Source: AP-15 sp963724435 (GTDB lineage: Bacteria; Pseudomonadota; Alphaproteobacteria; ATCC43930; CGMCC-115725). Taken from it: a stretch of 64,000 nucleotides of DNA. The number at the start of each line of letters is the position of its first letter. The stretch's first letter is position 1. A program made the translations under genes and the position numbers. The stretch is from contig CAVRUN010000014.1 in the NCBI GenBank assembly GCA_963724435.1, forward strand, positions 124,001-188,000. Direction: 5' to 3'. This document shows, piece after piece, positions 35,795-45,022 of the stretch. Under the pieces are notes generated by a model. The model saw only the letters and a list, made by a program, of their open reading frames with translations. It was not told the origin of the DNA and ran no database searches.

Positions 35795-37108
35795 TCATGC
35801 AGCGCGGCGGCGCAATTCCGTGATGAACAATGACAGCAACACAGCCGTGCCCATCGCCATCGTGGTGAAGTAGCCGATCGCAGCGCCCTGAAGGCCGAAG
35901 AGCACAATAAGGGGAAGCGCGATCAAATAAGCGGCCGTCAATTCGCCGATATGCAGATAAAGCACTGCACGCGGTTTGTTGATTGCCAGCATCGCCAATT
36001 GCAGTGGCGCCGCAATCGCGACGGCGATCAAGGCGATGCTGGTCCAGATCAGCGCGCCGCGTGCCCACAGGAGATCCGGGCCGTAGATTAGGGTCAATGC
36101 GCGGCCACCCGCGACCGAGATCCCTAGCGCGAATACGACGATTGGCGCCACGAATAGCCCCGCAAGCTGCGCGGTGCGGGCCGCCAGACTCGGCCAGCTG
36201 CGTACCGTATATACGCGCATTAGCGCCGGTCGGGCGTAGTTGGTCAAGCCTATCAGAAGCGGATTCGGGAGATTCGAGATGGCGACGCAGGCGGCGAAGG
36301 CACCGGTGATACGAGCGCCCGACGTCAGGAACAGGAACCAGGAGAACGATTGTAGCGCGAGCATCTGACACAGGCCGCCCATCGCCAGCCATTGTCCGTA
36401 GCGGACGAAACGGTCGCCGTAGGGCAGAAGCAGGCGTAGCCTCATCCGGATATGACCGCGCAGGTCCAACAACCCGAGAACTGCCGCAACACCGCAAGCG
36501 CACGCCACCGCCCAGAAGGCCGCGCTCGCATCGAAGCGATGCGTCTCGATCAGCCAGCCGATCATAATGGCGAACTGAATAATGACGGTGACAATATCGG
36601 ATAGCAGCGCCCGCGCGGGTTCACCGTAGACATAATGGCGGCGCCGAATTAGCTCGCGTGCCAGCGAGGTGACCAACGCGCAGGGCAGGGCCGGCAACAG
36701 CGACGCGAGCTCAGGCAAAAACACGCTCGCTGCACCGGACGCCAGACCGCCTAGCAAGGCGAGCCCCAGCGTCGCCAGCAGCGCGGTGCCGAAAGCGGCA
36801 CGTTGCGCCTGAAAGGACGGCCGCGAGATGACGAGATATGTAAAGGGCGTGGCGACCAGCGAGTCCGCGAGCGAGGCCACCACGAAAAATATGCTCATTC
36901 CCAGGGCATACTTGCCAAGCGCGGAAACCGATGTGAACCGTCCTATTGCCGCCCCAGTCAGAAAGTTGGCTGCACTCTGGATGCCCTGGCCGGCTAGCAC
37001 CAGGAAAAGTTCCCGCATCTTGCGCTGTGCCGCCCACGCCCACAGCAAGGACTGCCGCGGCGTGGGATCGCCCCCGCCGGCGCGGGACGGATCGGTCAAG
37101 GTTTCCAA
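35795..37108 (-). CDS. Polysaccharide flippase (Wzx-like, MOP superfamily)
   Basis: 437 residues with about 12 hydrophobic helices. The N-terminal pattern GQGIQSAANFLTGAAIGRF is typical of O-antigen/EPS flippases. It would move lipid-linked repeat units across the inner membrane. It is the last gene of the operon, 18 bases after the Wzz-like gene. Sequence divergence in this family is high, so the assignment rests on topology, the N-terminal motif and context. Confidence 0.82.
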   Translation of the reverse strand: METLTDPSRAGGGDPTPRQSLLWAWAAQRKMRELFLVLAGQGIQSAANFLTGAAIGRFTSVSALGKYALGMSIFFVVASLADSLVATPFTYLVISRPSFQAQRAAFGTALLATLGLALLGGLASGAASVFLPELASLLPALPCALVTSLARELIRRRHYVYGEPARALLSDIVTVIIQFAIMIGWLIETHRFDASAAFWAVACACGVAAVLGLLDLRGHIRMRLRLLLPYGDRFVRYGQWLAMGGLCQMLALQSFSWFLFLTSGARITGAFAACVAISNLPNPLLIGLTNYARPALMRVYTVRSWPSLAARTAQLAGLFVAPIVVFALGISVAGGRALTLIYGPDLLWARGALIWTSIALIAVAIAAPLQLAMLAINKPRAVLYLHIGELTAAYLIALPLIVLFGLQGAAIGYFTTMAMGTAVLLSLFITELRRRAA

Positions 37109-37126
37109 GGCACGGCCGGCTTGCCG

Positions 37127-38566
37127 CTAGCCATTCTGCCGAGCACCGCGCACACTTATTATGGCGCGGTCATGTATTATGGCGCTGTCAGGGTTGGCAG
37201 TGGCACCGTGGCTCTTCCGCCTGGTTTTTGACAACACGCCAACCCGGCCGATGACCGGTAGGCCGGTTGCGCGAATGACATCGCGATCGGACATGATCCT
37301 GTCGTCCGTTAGCTCGAAAAACAGCGAGAGTCCGACACCGCCCAGCAGGCCTATCACGACGATCCCGCCAAGCAACAGCCCGAATTTCGGGCTGACGAGG
37401 GTTGGATCGGCCGTGGCCCAGTTGATCACCGAAACATTGCCGAAATGCGCCTGGACGACCGCCTGCTGGTAGCGGGCTTCCTCGCTCTTTTGCAGATAAA
37501 GCTTGCGGCTGTCCTGGAGAACATGCTGCTGCTGGAGCAGCTGGGTGTAAATGCTCTGTCCGCGGGCTAGTTCGGCGCTCTGCGCCGTCAATCTGGCTTC
37601 GATCGCGGCCCAGTTGGCAGCCGCCTCATGATGTGGCGCCAGCTCGGATTGTGCGCGCAGCCGATCATCCCTGATCCGTTGGTAGATCGTGTTGGACTCG
37701 ACGCGTTGAGTGGGCATTAAGGCAGCCATCTGGCCTTCCAGGACACCTATCCGCCTCTGGATCTGCATGGCCGCCACCTCCTCGTTTTCCCGGTTTGCCC
37801 TTACCTCGGCAAGCCGCTTTAGCAGGGCGTTTAACTGTTGGTCGACGTCCACCACTCTGTTTTGGCTACGGAATGCATCGATCTGCTGGTCGACACTCGC
37901 CAATTTGGTCGACAGCTCGGACAGATGGGCATCGAAGAAACCTTCGGTTTCATGTTGGTAGATTTTCTCGCGTTCGAGAAGGTAGAGGTGCACCAGCTCG
38001 TTCACCGCTTCAGCTGCGACGTCGGGGACCGCACTGGTCATAGTCACTTCGATGACGGTCGAATCCTTGATGACCGCAACGCTGATGCTTTCGCGCAACC
38101 GACGCAACGCCTGTTCCTCGGGTCTTTCGGCGCCCGATCGCGGATAGAAATGGTCTTTCAGAGCGCGATAGAACCCTAGCACGCTCTGCATTAATCCGCC
38201 CGGCGTGTACCAGAGGTGGTGCACACCGGTGCTCGGGAACAGCGTGCCCACGCCGAACTTCGCGAGCACCTGTTGTGCCAACGGCTCGCTTTCGATGATG
38301 CGGACCTCGGCATTGACCTCATGCTCGAGGTTTCCAGTGGTCAGCGGCGTGCGCATGTCGCTGGAGCTGGACGGCAGAACGGGCATAAAGACGTCTTCCT
38401 GGCCCAACTGGACCATGAGTTGTGCCGTCGCGCGATAGACTGGCGAAACGAACCGCAGGCCCACATAGCCGCCGGCCAGAGCAGAGAGGAAGAAGCCAAG
38501 GATGACCAGTTGCCGGCGGCGCAGAATACCCGGCACATCCCGTAAGGTGATGTTCCGCCCCATCAT
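37127..38566 (-). CDS. Polysaccharide copolymerase (Wzz/GumC-like)
   Basis: 479 residues. A first membrane segment (about 17-37) is followed by the Wzz motif VYRATAQLMVQLGQED. A long periplasmic coiled-coil region (about 190-380, rich in E, Q, R and L) precedes a second membrane segment (about 405-425) with SPKFGLLLGGIVVIGLLGG. The protein sets chain length and links the inner-membrane polymerase to the Wza-type outer-membrane channel. No kinase domain is fused; the ATPase-like partner is separate at 40580. Confidence 0.9.
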   Translation of the reverse strand: MMGRNITLRDVPGILRRRQLVILGFFLSALAGGYVGLRFVSPVYRATAQLMVQLGQEDVFMPVLPSSSSDMRTPLTTGNLEHEVNAEVRIIESEPLAQQVLAKFGVGTLFPSTGVHHLWYTPGGLMQSVLGFYRALKDHFYPRSGAERPEEQALRRLRESISVAVIKDSTVIEVTMTSAVPDVAAEAVNELVHLYLLEREKIYQHETEGFFDAHLSELSTKLASVDQQIDAFRSQNRVVDVDQQLNALLKRLAEVRANRENEEVAAMQIQRRIGVLEGQMAALMPTQRVESNTIYQRIRDDRLRAQSELAPHHEAAANWAAIEARLTAQSAELARGQSIYTQLLQQQHVLQDSRKLYLQKSEEARYQQAVVQAHFGNVSVINWATADPTLVSPKFGLLLGGIVVIGLLGGVGLSLFFELTDDRIMSDRDVIRATGLPVIGRVGVLSKTRRKSHGATANPDSAIIHDRAIISVRGARQNG

Positions 38567-38588
38567 TCTGTTCCCCCGATTGCAGAAT

Positions 38589-39784
38589 TCACGACAGGAG
38601 GCTCCGGATCATCTGGCCGCTTGGCCGTAGCGAATGGTCGGCGCGATAGACGCCGAAATTTCCTACCCCATCGGGCGACGCGAAATCGTCCAGAGCAAAC
38701 CAATACACGCGCTGCACATTTGCTGCGAGCGCGCGCTTTCCCTCACCAAATGGCCGTTCCCTCAAATGTTTCGCGATGTAGTCCATCGTCTTCGACAGCA
38801 AGACAGCCTGACGACCCTCGCTCACGCCGAGCCAAGTGTTCGAGACGAAGAATCCCATCTCAGTGATCCAGATCGGCTTTCCCTCATCGCCGCGCAACGT
38901 CATCAGCAGCTGAAGATTGAATACCTTTCCAAGGTAGTTCGGCTTGTTCTTATCCCCAACGAAACCCAGCGCAGCATCCGTTGCGATGTCCGCGTCCATG
39001 TCGTCGGGCCGCCGCACTCCCTGCCAGCGGTCGAAGATGTAGGGGTGGACGGCCATCACATCGAACGTTTCACCATAGTGCCGGTCTGCGTCCCAAAGCT
39101 GACACAGAAACATCACGTCGGCATTGGAGAGGCCGGCATGTACGACTTGGATGCAGCCGCGGTACGGCGCGAGCGCGATCGTGACACGGCGCATCATTTG
39201 GCCGAAACGAACGGCTGCGGCGCAGGCCCCCAGAAATCCTTGTTATTCGGCTCGTTCCACACCTGCCAATGCGTGATAGGATGAAACGGCACGGGTGCGT
39301 CACCGCCTGGGCCGTAGCGCCGCACGCAAGCGGCTACGAATTGGGCGAATGGCTCGAACGCATTGTCGGCGGGTGCGAGTTCGAAACTCTGCGAGTTTTT
39401 GCTGGCCGACACCAGCGCCCAGGCCGGCGCGTAATGCACGATCGGCAACAGTCGCACCCCCTTCTCGCGAGCGATGCCCACCAAGCGGTCGAACACGGTC
39501 CAGTCGTAGACACCGGGATGCGCCTCGGCGACGCGCCATTCCCAGTCGATGCGCAGCTCAGCCAGACCGAGCGCCCCCGCCCTGGTAAAGCGGTCACGCA
39601 AGGCTGCCGCGTCCCCCGGACCCCACAGCACGTTCATCCCGAGGAAGCCGGGTGGCAGCTTCACCATCTCGGACGCCAGCTCGGCCCAGGCTGGCAACGC
39701 GGCAAGCGCGAGCACAGTGCCGCCGGACAGGCGCCCCAGATCGCGTCGGGTAAGGCCGTTGGCAATCCTCGCGGAGAAGACCAT
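38589..39784 (-). pseudogene. Exported glycoside hydrolase (GH39/GH5-like), split by a frameshift
   Basis: The first frame starts at 39784 with a twin-arginine-like leader (TRRDLGRLSGGTVLALAALP). It encodes the N-terminal TIM-barrel half (FLGMNVLWG, IDWEWRVAEAHPGVYDW) up to THWQVWNEPNNKDFWG with the acid/base Glu, and stops at 39194. The second frame begins at an ATG overlapping that stop (ATGA). It encodes NADVMFLCQLW, FDVMAVHPYIFDRW and KPIWITEMGFF with the nucleophile Glu, then the barrel end. The two halves of one catalytic domain are thus in different frames. A one-base error, or re-initiation at ATGA, are alternatives. The enzyme probably trims the operon's own polysaccharide. Confidence 0.8.
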
Positions 39785-39787
39785 CGA

Positions 39788-40560
39788 TCAATGCGTTGTC
39801 GCTGCGGCGCCCGAGGAGGTGACCGTCGAGCCGCCGTTAATCTGATAGATGCCCTGAAAGCCGAGGTTAAAGCCCTGGAAGAGAAGCAACTGCTGCACGT
39901 ACTGGCGGGCGAACTGGTCGGCCCTGGCGATCGGCGATTTCGTGACATAGATTACATCCGACGGCTGCAGCGCCACGCCGAAATCACGGCTGCCACGCTC
40001 TAGAGCCTGGTCGCTCAAGTCGACGCGATAGGGGATCGGCTGATTTTGAGGCCCCTTCCGGATCAGGATGACATCCCGCGCGTCGGCCGTGTCACGCATG
40101 CCCCCCGCGTGGAGAATGGCTTGCATGACTGTTAGGCCGGGCACCAGATTGATCATCTGTGGCGTCACCACCTCCCCGCCGGCATAGACGACTTGGCCGG
40201 TAAAGGACCGCACGTTTACCGACACGGCCGGTTGTTCGATAAGGCCGCGATAGCGCTCGCGCAGCGTCTGTGTGAGCTGTCGTGGCGTCAGGCCTGCTGC
40301 CATGACCTCGTCGATCAGCTGCAGCGAGATGGCGCCGTCCGGCCTTACCGTCACCTGTTCGTTTAAATTAGTCGAATAATAAAACTTGATGTCGAGCTGG
40401 TCGCCCGGTCGGATGCGATATTCGGAGATCGTCGGCGCGCTTAGCGGTCCGGCCAGGGGGAGCCGCTCGGTGGCGCGACCTGAGTGAAGTCGGGGCCACC
40501 GCAAGCGGCCAGCAGGAAGTACGAGAGCAGCGCCGACGCTCGCAAGCGAGGTCCGATCAA
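39788..40560 (-). CDS. Polysaccharide export outer-membrane lipoprotein (Wza/GumB-like), probable frameshift near the N-terminus
   Basis: The main frame (to 39788) carries the poly_export domain (ISEYRIRPGDQLDIKFYYST) and a SLBB domain (VYAGGEVVTPQMINLVPG). Its apparent N-terminus at 40504 lacks a signal peptide. In another frame immediately upstream, a TTG at 40560 opens MIGPRLRASALLSYFLLAAC followed by GGPDFTQ, a canonical lipobox. That frame runs into a stop near 40450, where the two must be joined by a one-base shift. I take 40560 as the true start. The protein should form the outer-membrane export channel. Confidence 0.8.
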
Positions 40561-40579
40561 AAGGTGGGATGGCTCGCGA

Positions 40580-41227
40580 TCATTGGGGACGTATACCGCG
40601 AACACGATTGATCACCACCCCGAGCATGTGGCCCCCGTTGTCGCGAAGCGTGTCCGCCACATAGGCTGCGGCACGGCGGCTGGTATGTGCGTCGGCGACG
40701 ACCAGCAGCACGTCATCCATCAACCGCGCCGCTGTCACAGTGGGCGTCGCCTCACTCACCGGCGGCATGTCCCATATCACCAGGTCGAAACGCTCCGCCA
40801 GACGCCGCGTCAGCGCTTCGAAATTCTCAGGGCCGAATGCGATCAGTGACATGAACTCCGAACCGCCGACGCCGAGTTTCATCGGCTGCTCCGGCGGCGG
40901 CAGGACCGGTTCGGTTAGCAGGCGCAGCAATTCATCGGCCTCGCATGGTTCCGAAAGCACCTCGATGATCAACACCCGCTTCTCGCCAAACCTGAGCGAT
41001 TCGGCTAGGGCGCGTGCGACGAAGCTGGTGCCTACCTTCCGCGTTACCCCTAACAGCATAATGTGGCGCAGCGGCCGAACCGGCGTCTCATGGAGGATCG
41101 ATGCCGCGATCTGCCACATGGCATAGGTGAGTTGCACGTTCTGCGCGGCAGCGGCGCGGCACAGTCCCGGAACATTCGTAACCATGTCGCGAAACGACAT
41201 CGTCCTGCCAGTCCTCTCGTCGGCCAA
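40580..41227 (-). CDS. BY-kinase-like/MinD-type ATPase with atypical P-loop
   Basis: 215 residues in the position of the bacterial tyrosine autokinase (CpsD/Wzc C-domain). Strand-loop LLGVTRKVGTSFVARALAES occupies the Walker A site but lacks the canonical GK(S/T): Thr-Ser follows Gly directly. A Walker A'-like strand (VLIIEV) and FDLVIWDMPPVSEATPT, a Walker B region, are recognisable. The C-terminus lacks a tyrosine cluster. It may be a regulatory, possibly non-catalytic paralogue controlling polymer length. Start ATG 41227, or 41200 (MSFRDM). Confidence 0.7.
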   Translation of the reverse strand: MADERTGRTMSFRDMVTNVPGLCRAAAAQNVQLTYAMWQIAASILHETPVRPLRHIMLLGVTRKVGTSFVARALAESLRFGEKRVLIIEVLSEPCEADELLRLLTEPVLPPPEQPMKLGVGGSEFMSLIAFGPENFEALTRRLAERFDLVIWDMPPVSEATPTVTAARLMDDVLLVVADAHTSRRAAAYVADTLRDNGGHMLGVVINRVRGIRPQ

Positions 41228-41233
41228 TGGCCT

Positions 41234-42484
41234 TCACCGTATGCCGTGGTCAGCCCGGTGTACATCATCGCTACACTCCCGGACCTCGATATATATGCGA
41301 CGCAGCGCCGCCAAATGCACGGCCTTGGTATAGGTTCGCGTCACCAAATTCCGCGCGTTGCGGCCCCAGACGGCAATCTGCTCAGGGTTGTCGATCACCT
41401 GGGTCAGGGCGGCACGTAGCGCATCCGCCGTCGTCTCCCGCACCAGAAGACCGGTTTCCTTATCGAGTAGATAGTCAGAAATGCCCCCCACGGCGAAACC
41501 CACAACAGGCGTCCCGAACGACATTGCCTCGATCCCCACCAGGCCGAATGGCTCGTCCCAGAGCGACGGGAACACCAGTACGTCCGACTTTCGGTAATTA
41601 TTGCGTGTCTCTGATTGAGTCGCCCAGCCCAGAAACGAAACACGCGCGGCCAGCCCTACAGCTTCTACCATTGCCCGAGCCGGCGCAAGCCGTTGACCCT
41701 CCGCCAGGACGGACAGACGCCAGTCACCGTGCAGTCCGGCTAAGGCCTCCATCAGCGTCTCTAGCCCCTTTACTGGCAGCGCCTGGCCGGCGAAAAGCAA
41801 TTCGAGCGGCCGGTCGCGCCCAGGAATACCGGGCGGCTTGACGGGCGGGATCGGGTCGGCCGCCTCGGCTTCGAAGCGCGTGAAATAAGGCACGACATGG
41901 ATCCGCGCATCGGGAAACCCGTTCCGACGCAGCGTCCGCGCCATGTGGTCGCCGGTTACGATACTCGCGCCGAAGGAACGGTAGTGGTTGCGCTCGGCCA
42001 GCCTGGTGGCGAGGTTAGCAAAGCTGGGCAATCGGCTACCGGGCCGCGGCGGCGACACAAAGCATCCCCAGGCGGCACAGCTCCAGCCTAGCGCTCGCTG
42101 GCAGCGGTCGCCCGACCAGCGGCGGCGGCCGCGCCGCAGGCAAAGCGAGGTATAGTCATGCAGCGTTCGCACGAGCGGTAGATGGCTGTCCAGAAGCCGT
42201 CTGATCATCGCGACGTTGCTGCACAGATGGACATGTACGATGTCCGGCGACCAAGCGCGGAGCGCCACCATCGCCTCGTCAATGGCCGCATCGTCGGCAC
42301 CTGCCGCTAGACCGGGCAGATGCGCAAGCGTGAGACCGGAGACTTCGAGCTGCGCGGGCAAGGGCGCGTTGCCGTGCGCTACCAGCACCTCGAAACCGGC
42401 GGAGGGCATGGCATGCGCCAGCATCAGAACGTAATTGGGCAGTCCGCCGATCCGCAATTCCTCGGCAAGCAGCACGATCCTCAT
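41234..42484 (-). CDS. GT4-family glycosyltransferase
   Basis: 416 residues. GT-B fold: the N-terminal domain begins MRIVLLAEELRIGGLPNYV. The C-terminal Glycos_transf_1 domain contains LELLFAGQALPVKGLETLMEA and SLWDEPFGLVGIEAMSFGTP, whose E-x7-E motif contacts the sugar nucleotide. It adds one sugar to the growing lipid-linked repeat unit. The ATG overlaps the preceding gene's stop (ATGA), so the frame's long upstream extension is rejected. A Cys-rich insert (GDRCQRALGWSCAAWGC) occurs around residue 135-150. Confidence 0.9.
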   Translation of the reverse strand: MRIVLLAEELRIGGLPNYVLMLAHAMPSAGFEVLVAHGNAPLPAQLEVSGLTLAHLPGLAAGADDAAIDEAMVALRAWSPDIVHVHLCSNVAMIRRLLDSHLPLVRTLHDYTSLCLRRGRRRWSGDRCQRALGWSCAAWGCFVSPPRPGSRLPSFANLATRLAERNHYRSFGASIVTGDHMARTLRRNGFPDARIHVVPYFTRFEAEAADPIPPVKPPGIPGRDRPLELLFAGQALPVKGLETLMEALAGLHGDWRLSVLAEGQRLAPARAMVEAVGLAARVSFLGWATQSETRNNYRKSDVLVFPSLWDEPFGLVGIEAMSFGTPVVGFAVGGISDYLLDKETGLLVRETTADALRAALTQVIDNPEQIAVWGRNARNLVTRTYTKAVHLAALRRIYIEVRECSDDVHRADHGIR

Positions 42485-44013
42485 GTCGGGGCATCCGCCG
42501 CCGCCAGCCGCGAGGGGCGAGGCGCACGCGACAGTCTGCTCGCCTGCTGGCGCGAAGGGTCCCTCAACAGGCCCATGGACAGCAGCAGCACCAGTACGAA
42601 ATGTGTGTTTTCGCTGAGCAGCATGTCCACGGACGCAAAAACGATATAGGCCGCCAAGGCACCGATGGCGGCCAGAATGAGGCTGCTTGCCGGCGATCGC
42701 CGCGCACCGCGCAGGCCGCGCCAGCGGTGCAGCAGGCAACGTACCATGGCCACGAGAAACAGTATGTAGCAGAGCAAGCCAACGATCCCAGTGTCGGCGA
42801 GAATTTCGAGATAGGTATTATGAGCATGGAAAGACTGGTAGCCGAGCGGCACCAGCAGGTCGATTTGGCGGGCCAGCGCATGATCGCGGAAGTTGCCGAG
42901 CCCCACGCCTAGGATCGGGTGGTCGCCCCAGACGGTGAGCGCCATCCGCCAGATGGTCAGGTGATCGATTACTGCGGCGGGCCGGTCGCCGGGCACCAAG
43001 CTCGTGATGTTGCCGTCCAAGCCGGGTAATGTGGCGACGACAAGCGCGCCGGCACTGATCGCCAGCAGGCCGATCAGCGCCATGACCTTCCCCAGCCTGG
43101 GCAGTTCGAACACCCCGATAGCCAGCATCATCGCGAGGGCGCCGATCAAGCCGCCACGCGATTCGGCGGCACCTAGCCCCGCAAGGCAGATCAGGAAGCT
43201 GATGACAGCCATTGCGCGGAGCCCGCGCGACGGCGACCGCACGACATAGGCGAACGCGACACTCATCGTCAGAGCCAGGAACATCGCCAGGGCCTGCGGG
43301 CCGCCGAAAGTGCTGCCGGCGCGGCTCGACTTATCAAACGTATAACGAATTGTCTCGCCGCTCGTGTCCGTCGGCCCGGGCACCGGGACACCGAGTATAT
43401 GCGAGATGGAGTTGCCGTGGCTGACGAATTCGATGACGCCGTCGATCGCGAAGATGCTGGGCACCACCATCATCAGGACCGCAGCCACGCGTAGCAGGCG
43501 TGGTGTCGGCTCGAGCACGCTGAATGCCAGGGGCAGCACAATGAACCATTCGATGATGCGAATTGGCTGCTTGATGTTCGCAGGCGGATTGGATGCCAGA
43601 ATTGTCGACAACACCACCGCCAGAGCGAATGGCAGGATCGCCTTGACGACGGGCGGCAACCGCCAATGCGCTGGCAGACGGTGGATGACGATGAGGGGCG
43701 CACAAACGCACCACAGCATCAGAACCCCATCGGCGGCATTCACGGGAACGCCCGCAAGGCTGACGGAGTAGGGGAAGCCGAGTGAAAAGCCGAACAACAC
43801 AAGAAGCAATTCGGGCACGCGGATCAGCAACACGAAGAGGCCGACGCCGACGCCGACGCCAATGCTGAGCAAGGGACAAACCGCCGTTAGCCCGGCGATC
43901 AAGAAGCCGGAGGCGCAGACGAAAATCGCCTTTGCGAGCCCCGCGGGCCACCCAGAGGCGGGCAGCCGCTCCAGCAACGCCGTGTCAAAATCTTGTGCCC
44001 GTGCCGAAGTCAC
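42481..44013 (-). CDS. O-antigen ligase/polymerase family membrane protein (Wzy-like)
   Basis: 510 residues from a GTG at 44013 that overlaps the stop of the preceding glycosyltransferase (GTGA). It has about 11-12 membrane helices. The Wzy_C-type large periplasmic loop contains the characteristic HAHNTYLEILADTGIVGLL motif near residue 410 and IWRMALTVWGDHPILGVGLG before it. Within a Wzx/Wzy operon, the polymerase role is more likely than LPS ligation. It carries a Pro/Arg/Ser-rich C-terminal tail. Confidence 0.85.
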   Translation of the reverse strand: MTSARAQDFDTALLERLPASGWPAGLAKAIFVCASGFLIAGLTAVCPLLSIGVGVGVGLFVLLIRVPELLLVLFGFSLGFPYSVSLAGVPVNAADGVLMLWCVCAPLIVIHRLPAHWRLPPVVKAILPFALAVVLSTILASNPPANIKQPIRIIEWFIVLPLAFSVLEPTPRLLRVAAVLMMVVPSIFAIDGVIEFVSHGNSISHILGVPVPGPTDTSGETIRYTFDKSSRAGSTFGGPQALAMFLALTMSVAFAYVVRSPSRGLRAMAVISFLICLAGLGAAESRGGLIGALAMMLAIGVFELPRLGKVMALIGLLAISAGALVVATLPGLDGNITSLVPGDRPAAVIDHLTIWRMALTVWGDHPILGVGLGNFRDHALARQIDLLVPLGYQSFHAHNTYLEILADTGIVGLLCYILFLVAMVRCLLHRWRGLRGARRSPASSLILAAIGALAAYIVFASVDMLLSENTHFVLVLLLSMGLLRDPSRQQASRLSRAPRPSRLAAADAPT

Positions 44014-45014
44014 TGCGTGATCTTCAGGCCGAACGGATTTAGACGGATGATCCGCAGATTGCAGCGCATGACCGCGGTGGCGGCAGGACGGCACTTGGCG
44101 GAGATCACGCCCCTTGCTAGCCACGCGATGGAATGAATGACCAGAAACGCATCTGTGAACAGCTTCAGCAGCGCGGTTTCGATCGAGTTGCGGTGCTTGC
44201 GGTACAGTCGATATCGGCTATGTCGCAGCTCATAGCGCATGCGCAAGCTGGTCTCGCTGGGCAGTACGCGCTCTACGCGCTGCCCGTTTGGACGGTTGCC
44301 AGTCGATTGGCCGCCGTGATGACGCACGCGGATGTCCGGCAATAGTTGAAGCCGCCAGCCGGCACGGTGGACGCGGATGCACCAATCCGCGTCCTCGTCA
44401 TAGATGAAGAAGCCTTCGTCGAGCAGCCCGACCCCAATCAGCACCGCAGCGCGGGTCATCATGCAGGCGCCATGAACGCGCTCGACCTCCAGCGGACGAT
44501 CCTGGCCGCTCGCCGGAAAACGCGGCCCACGGATCACCCGACGCAGCATCTCACCGATTGTGGGGAATTGGGTCGGATAGTCCTGATCCTCACCATCCCC
44601 CATGTTCACCAGGCGCGGCCCGACAACACCGATCGCAGGATCGGCCTGCAAAGCCTCTACCATTCGATCCAGTGTGCCGAGTTCCACTCGCGTGTCGCTA
44701 TTGATCAATAGGGCATAGTCGGCATCCAGCTCGCGCAGCACGAGATTGTTCGCCTTGGCGAAGCCGAGATTGCCGCCGGCGTCGATCAGCGTGATATCGG
44801 GATGCGCTGCGCGAATGAGTGTCGGGCTGCCGTCACCCGAGCCATTGTCCACAACCACAATCGTCGTGGTCGCGCCACGCGCCGAATAGGCTTTGAGACT
44901 GTCGACGCATTCATTGACCAGAAGCGGCGTCCTGTAGTTGACGATGACGATCTTCAGCCGCGGCCGATTACAAACCGCAACTGAAGGCGGCGCAATCGCG
45001 CCATCGGCAACCAT
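44010..45014 (-). CDS. GT2-family glycosyltransferase (rhamnosyltransferase-like)
   Basis: About 334 residues from the ATG at 45014 (MVADGAIAPPSV). This start avoids overlap with the upstream stop at 45023; the ATG at 45068 is the alternative. GT-A fold: KIVIVNYRTPLLVNECVDSL, VVVDNGSGDGS, the DXD-like NSDTRV and EGFFIYDEDADWCIRVHRAGW are standard for WbbL-type rhamnosyl or related transferases. It has a C-terminal amphipathic or membrane-associated helix. It is coupled to the downstream polymerase by a GTGA overlap. Confidence 0.88.
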   Translation of the reverse strand: MVADGAIAPPSVAVCNRPRLKIVIVNYRTPLLVNECVDSLKAYSARGATTTIVVVDNGSGDGSPTLIRAAHPDITLIDAGGNLGFAKANNLVLRELDADYALLINSDTRVELGTLDRMVEALQADPAIGVVGPRLVNMGDGEDQDYPTQFPTIGEMLRRVIRGPRFPASGQDRPLEVERVHGACMMTRAAVLIGVGLLDEGFFIYDEDADWCIRVHRAGWRLQLLPDIRVRHHGGQSTGNRPNGQRVERVLPSETSLRMRYELRHSRYRLYRKHRNSIETALLKLFTDAFLVIHSIAWLARGVISAKCRPAATAVMRCNLRIIRLNPFGLKITQ

Positions 45015-45022
45015 AGCGATGC

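Noticed and set aside
35705..35834. Short plus-strand ORF (MDAYAAVIETKR...) before the flippase gene
   Set aside because: 42 codons with no family resemblance, overlapping the 3' end of the flippase gene.
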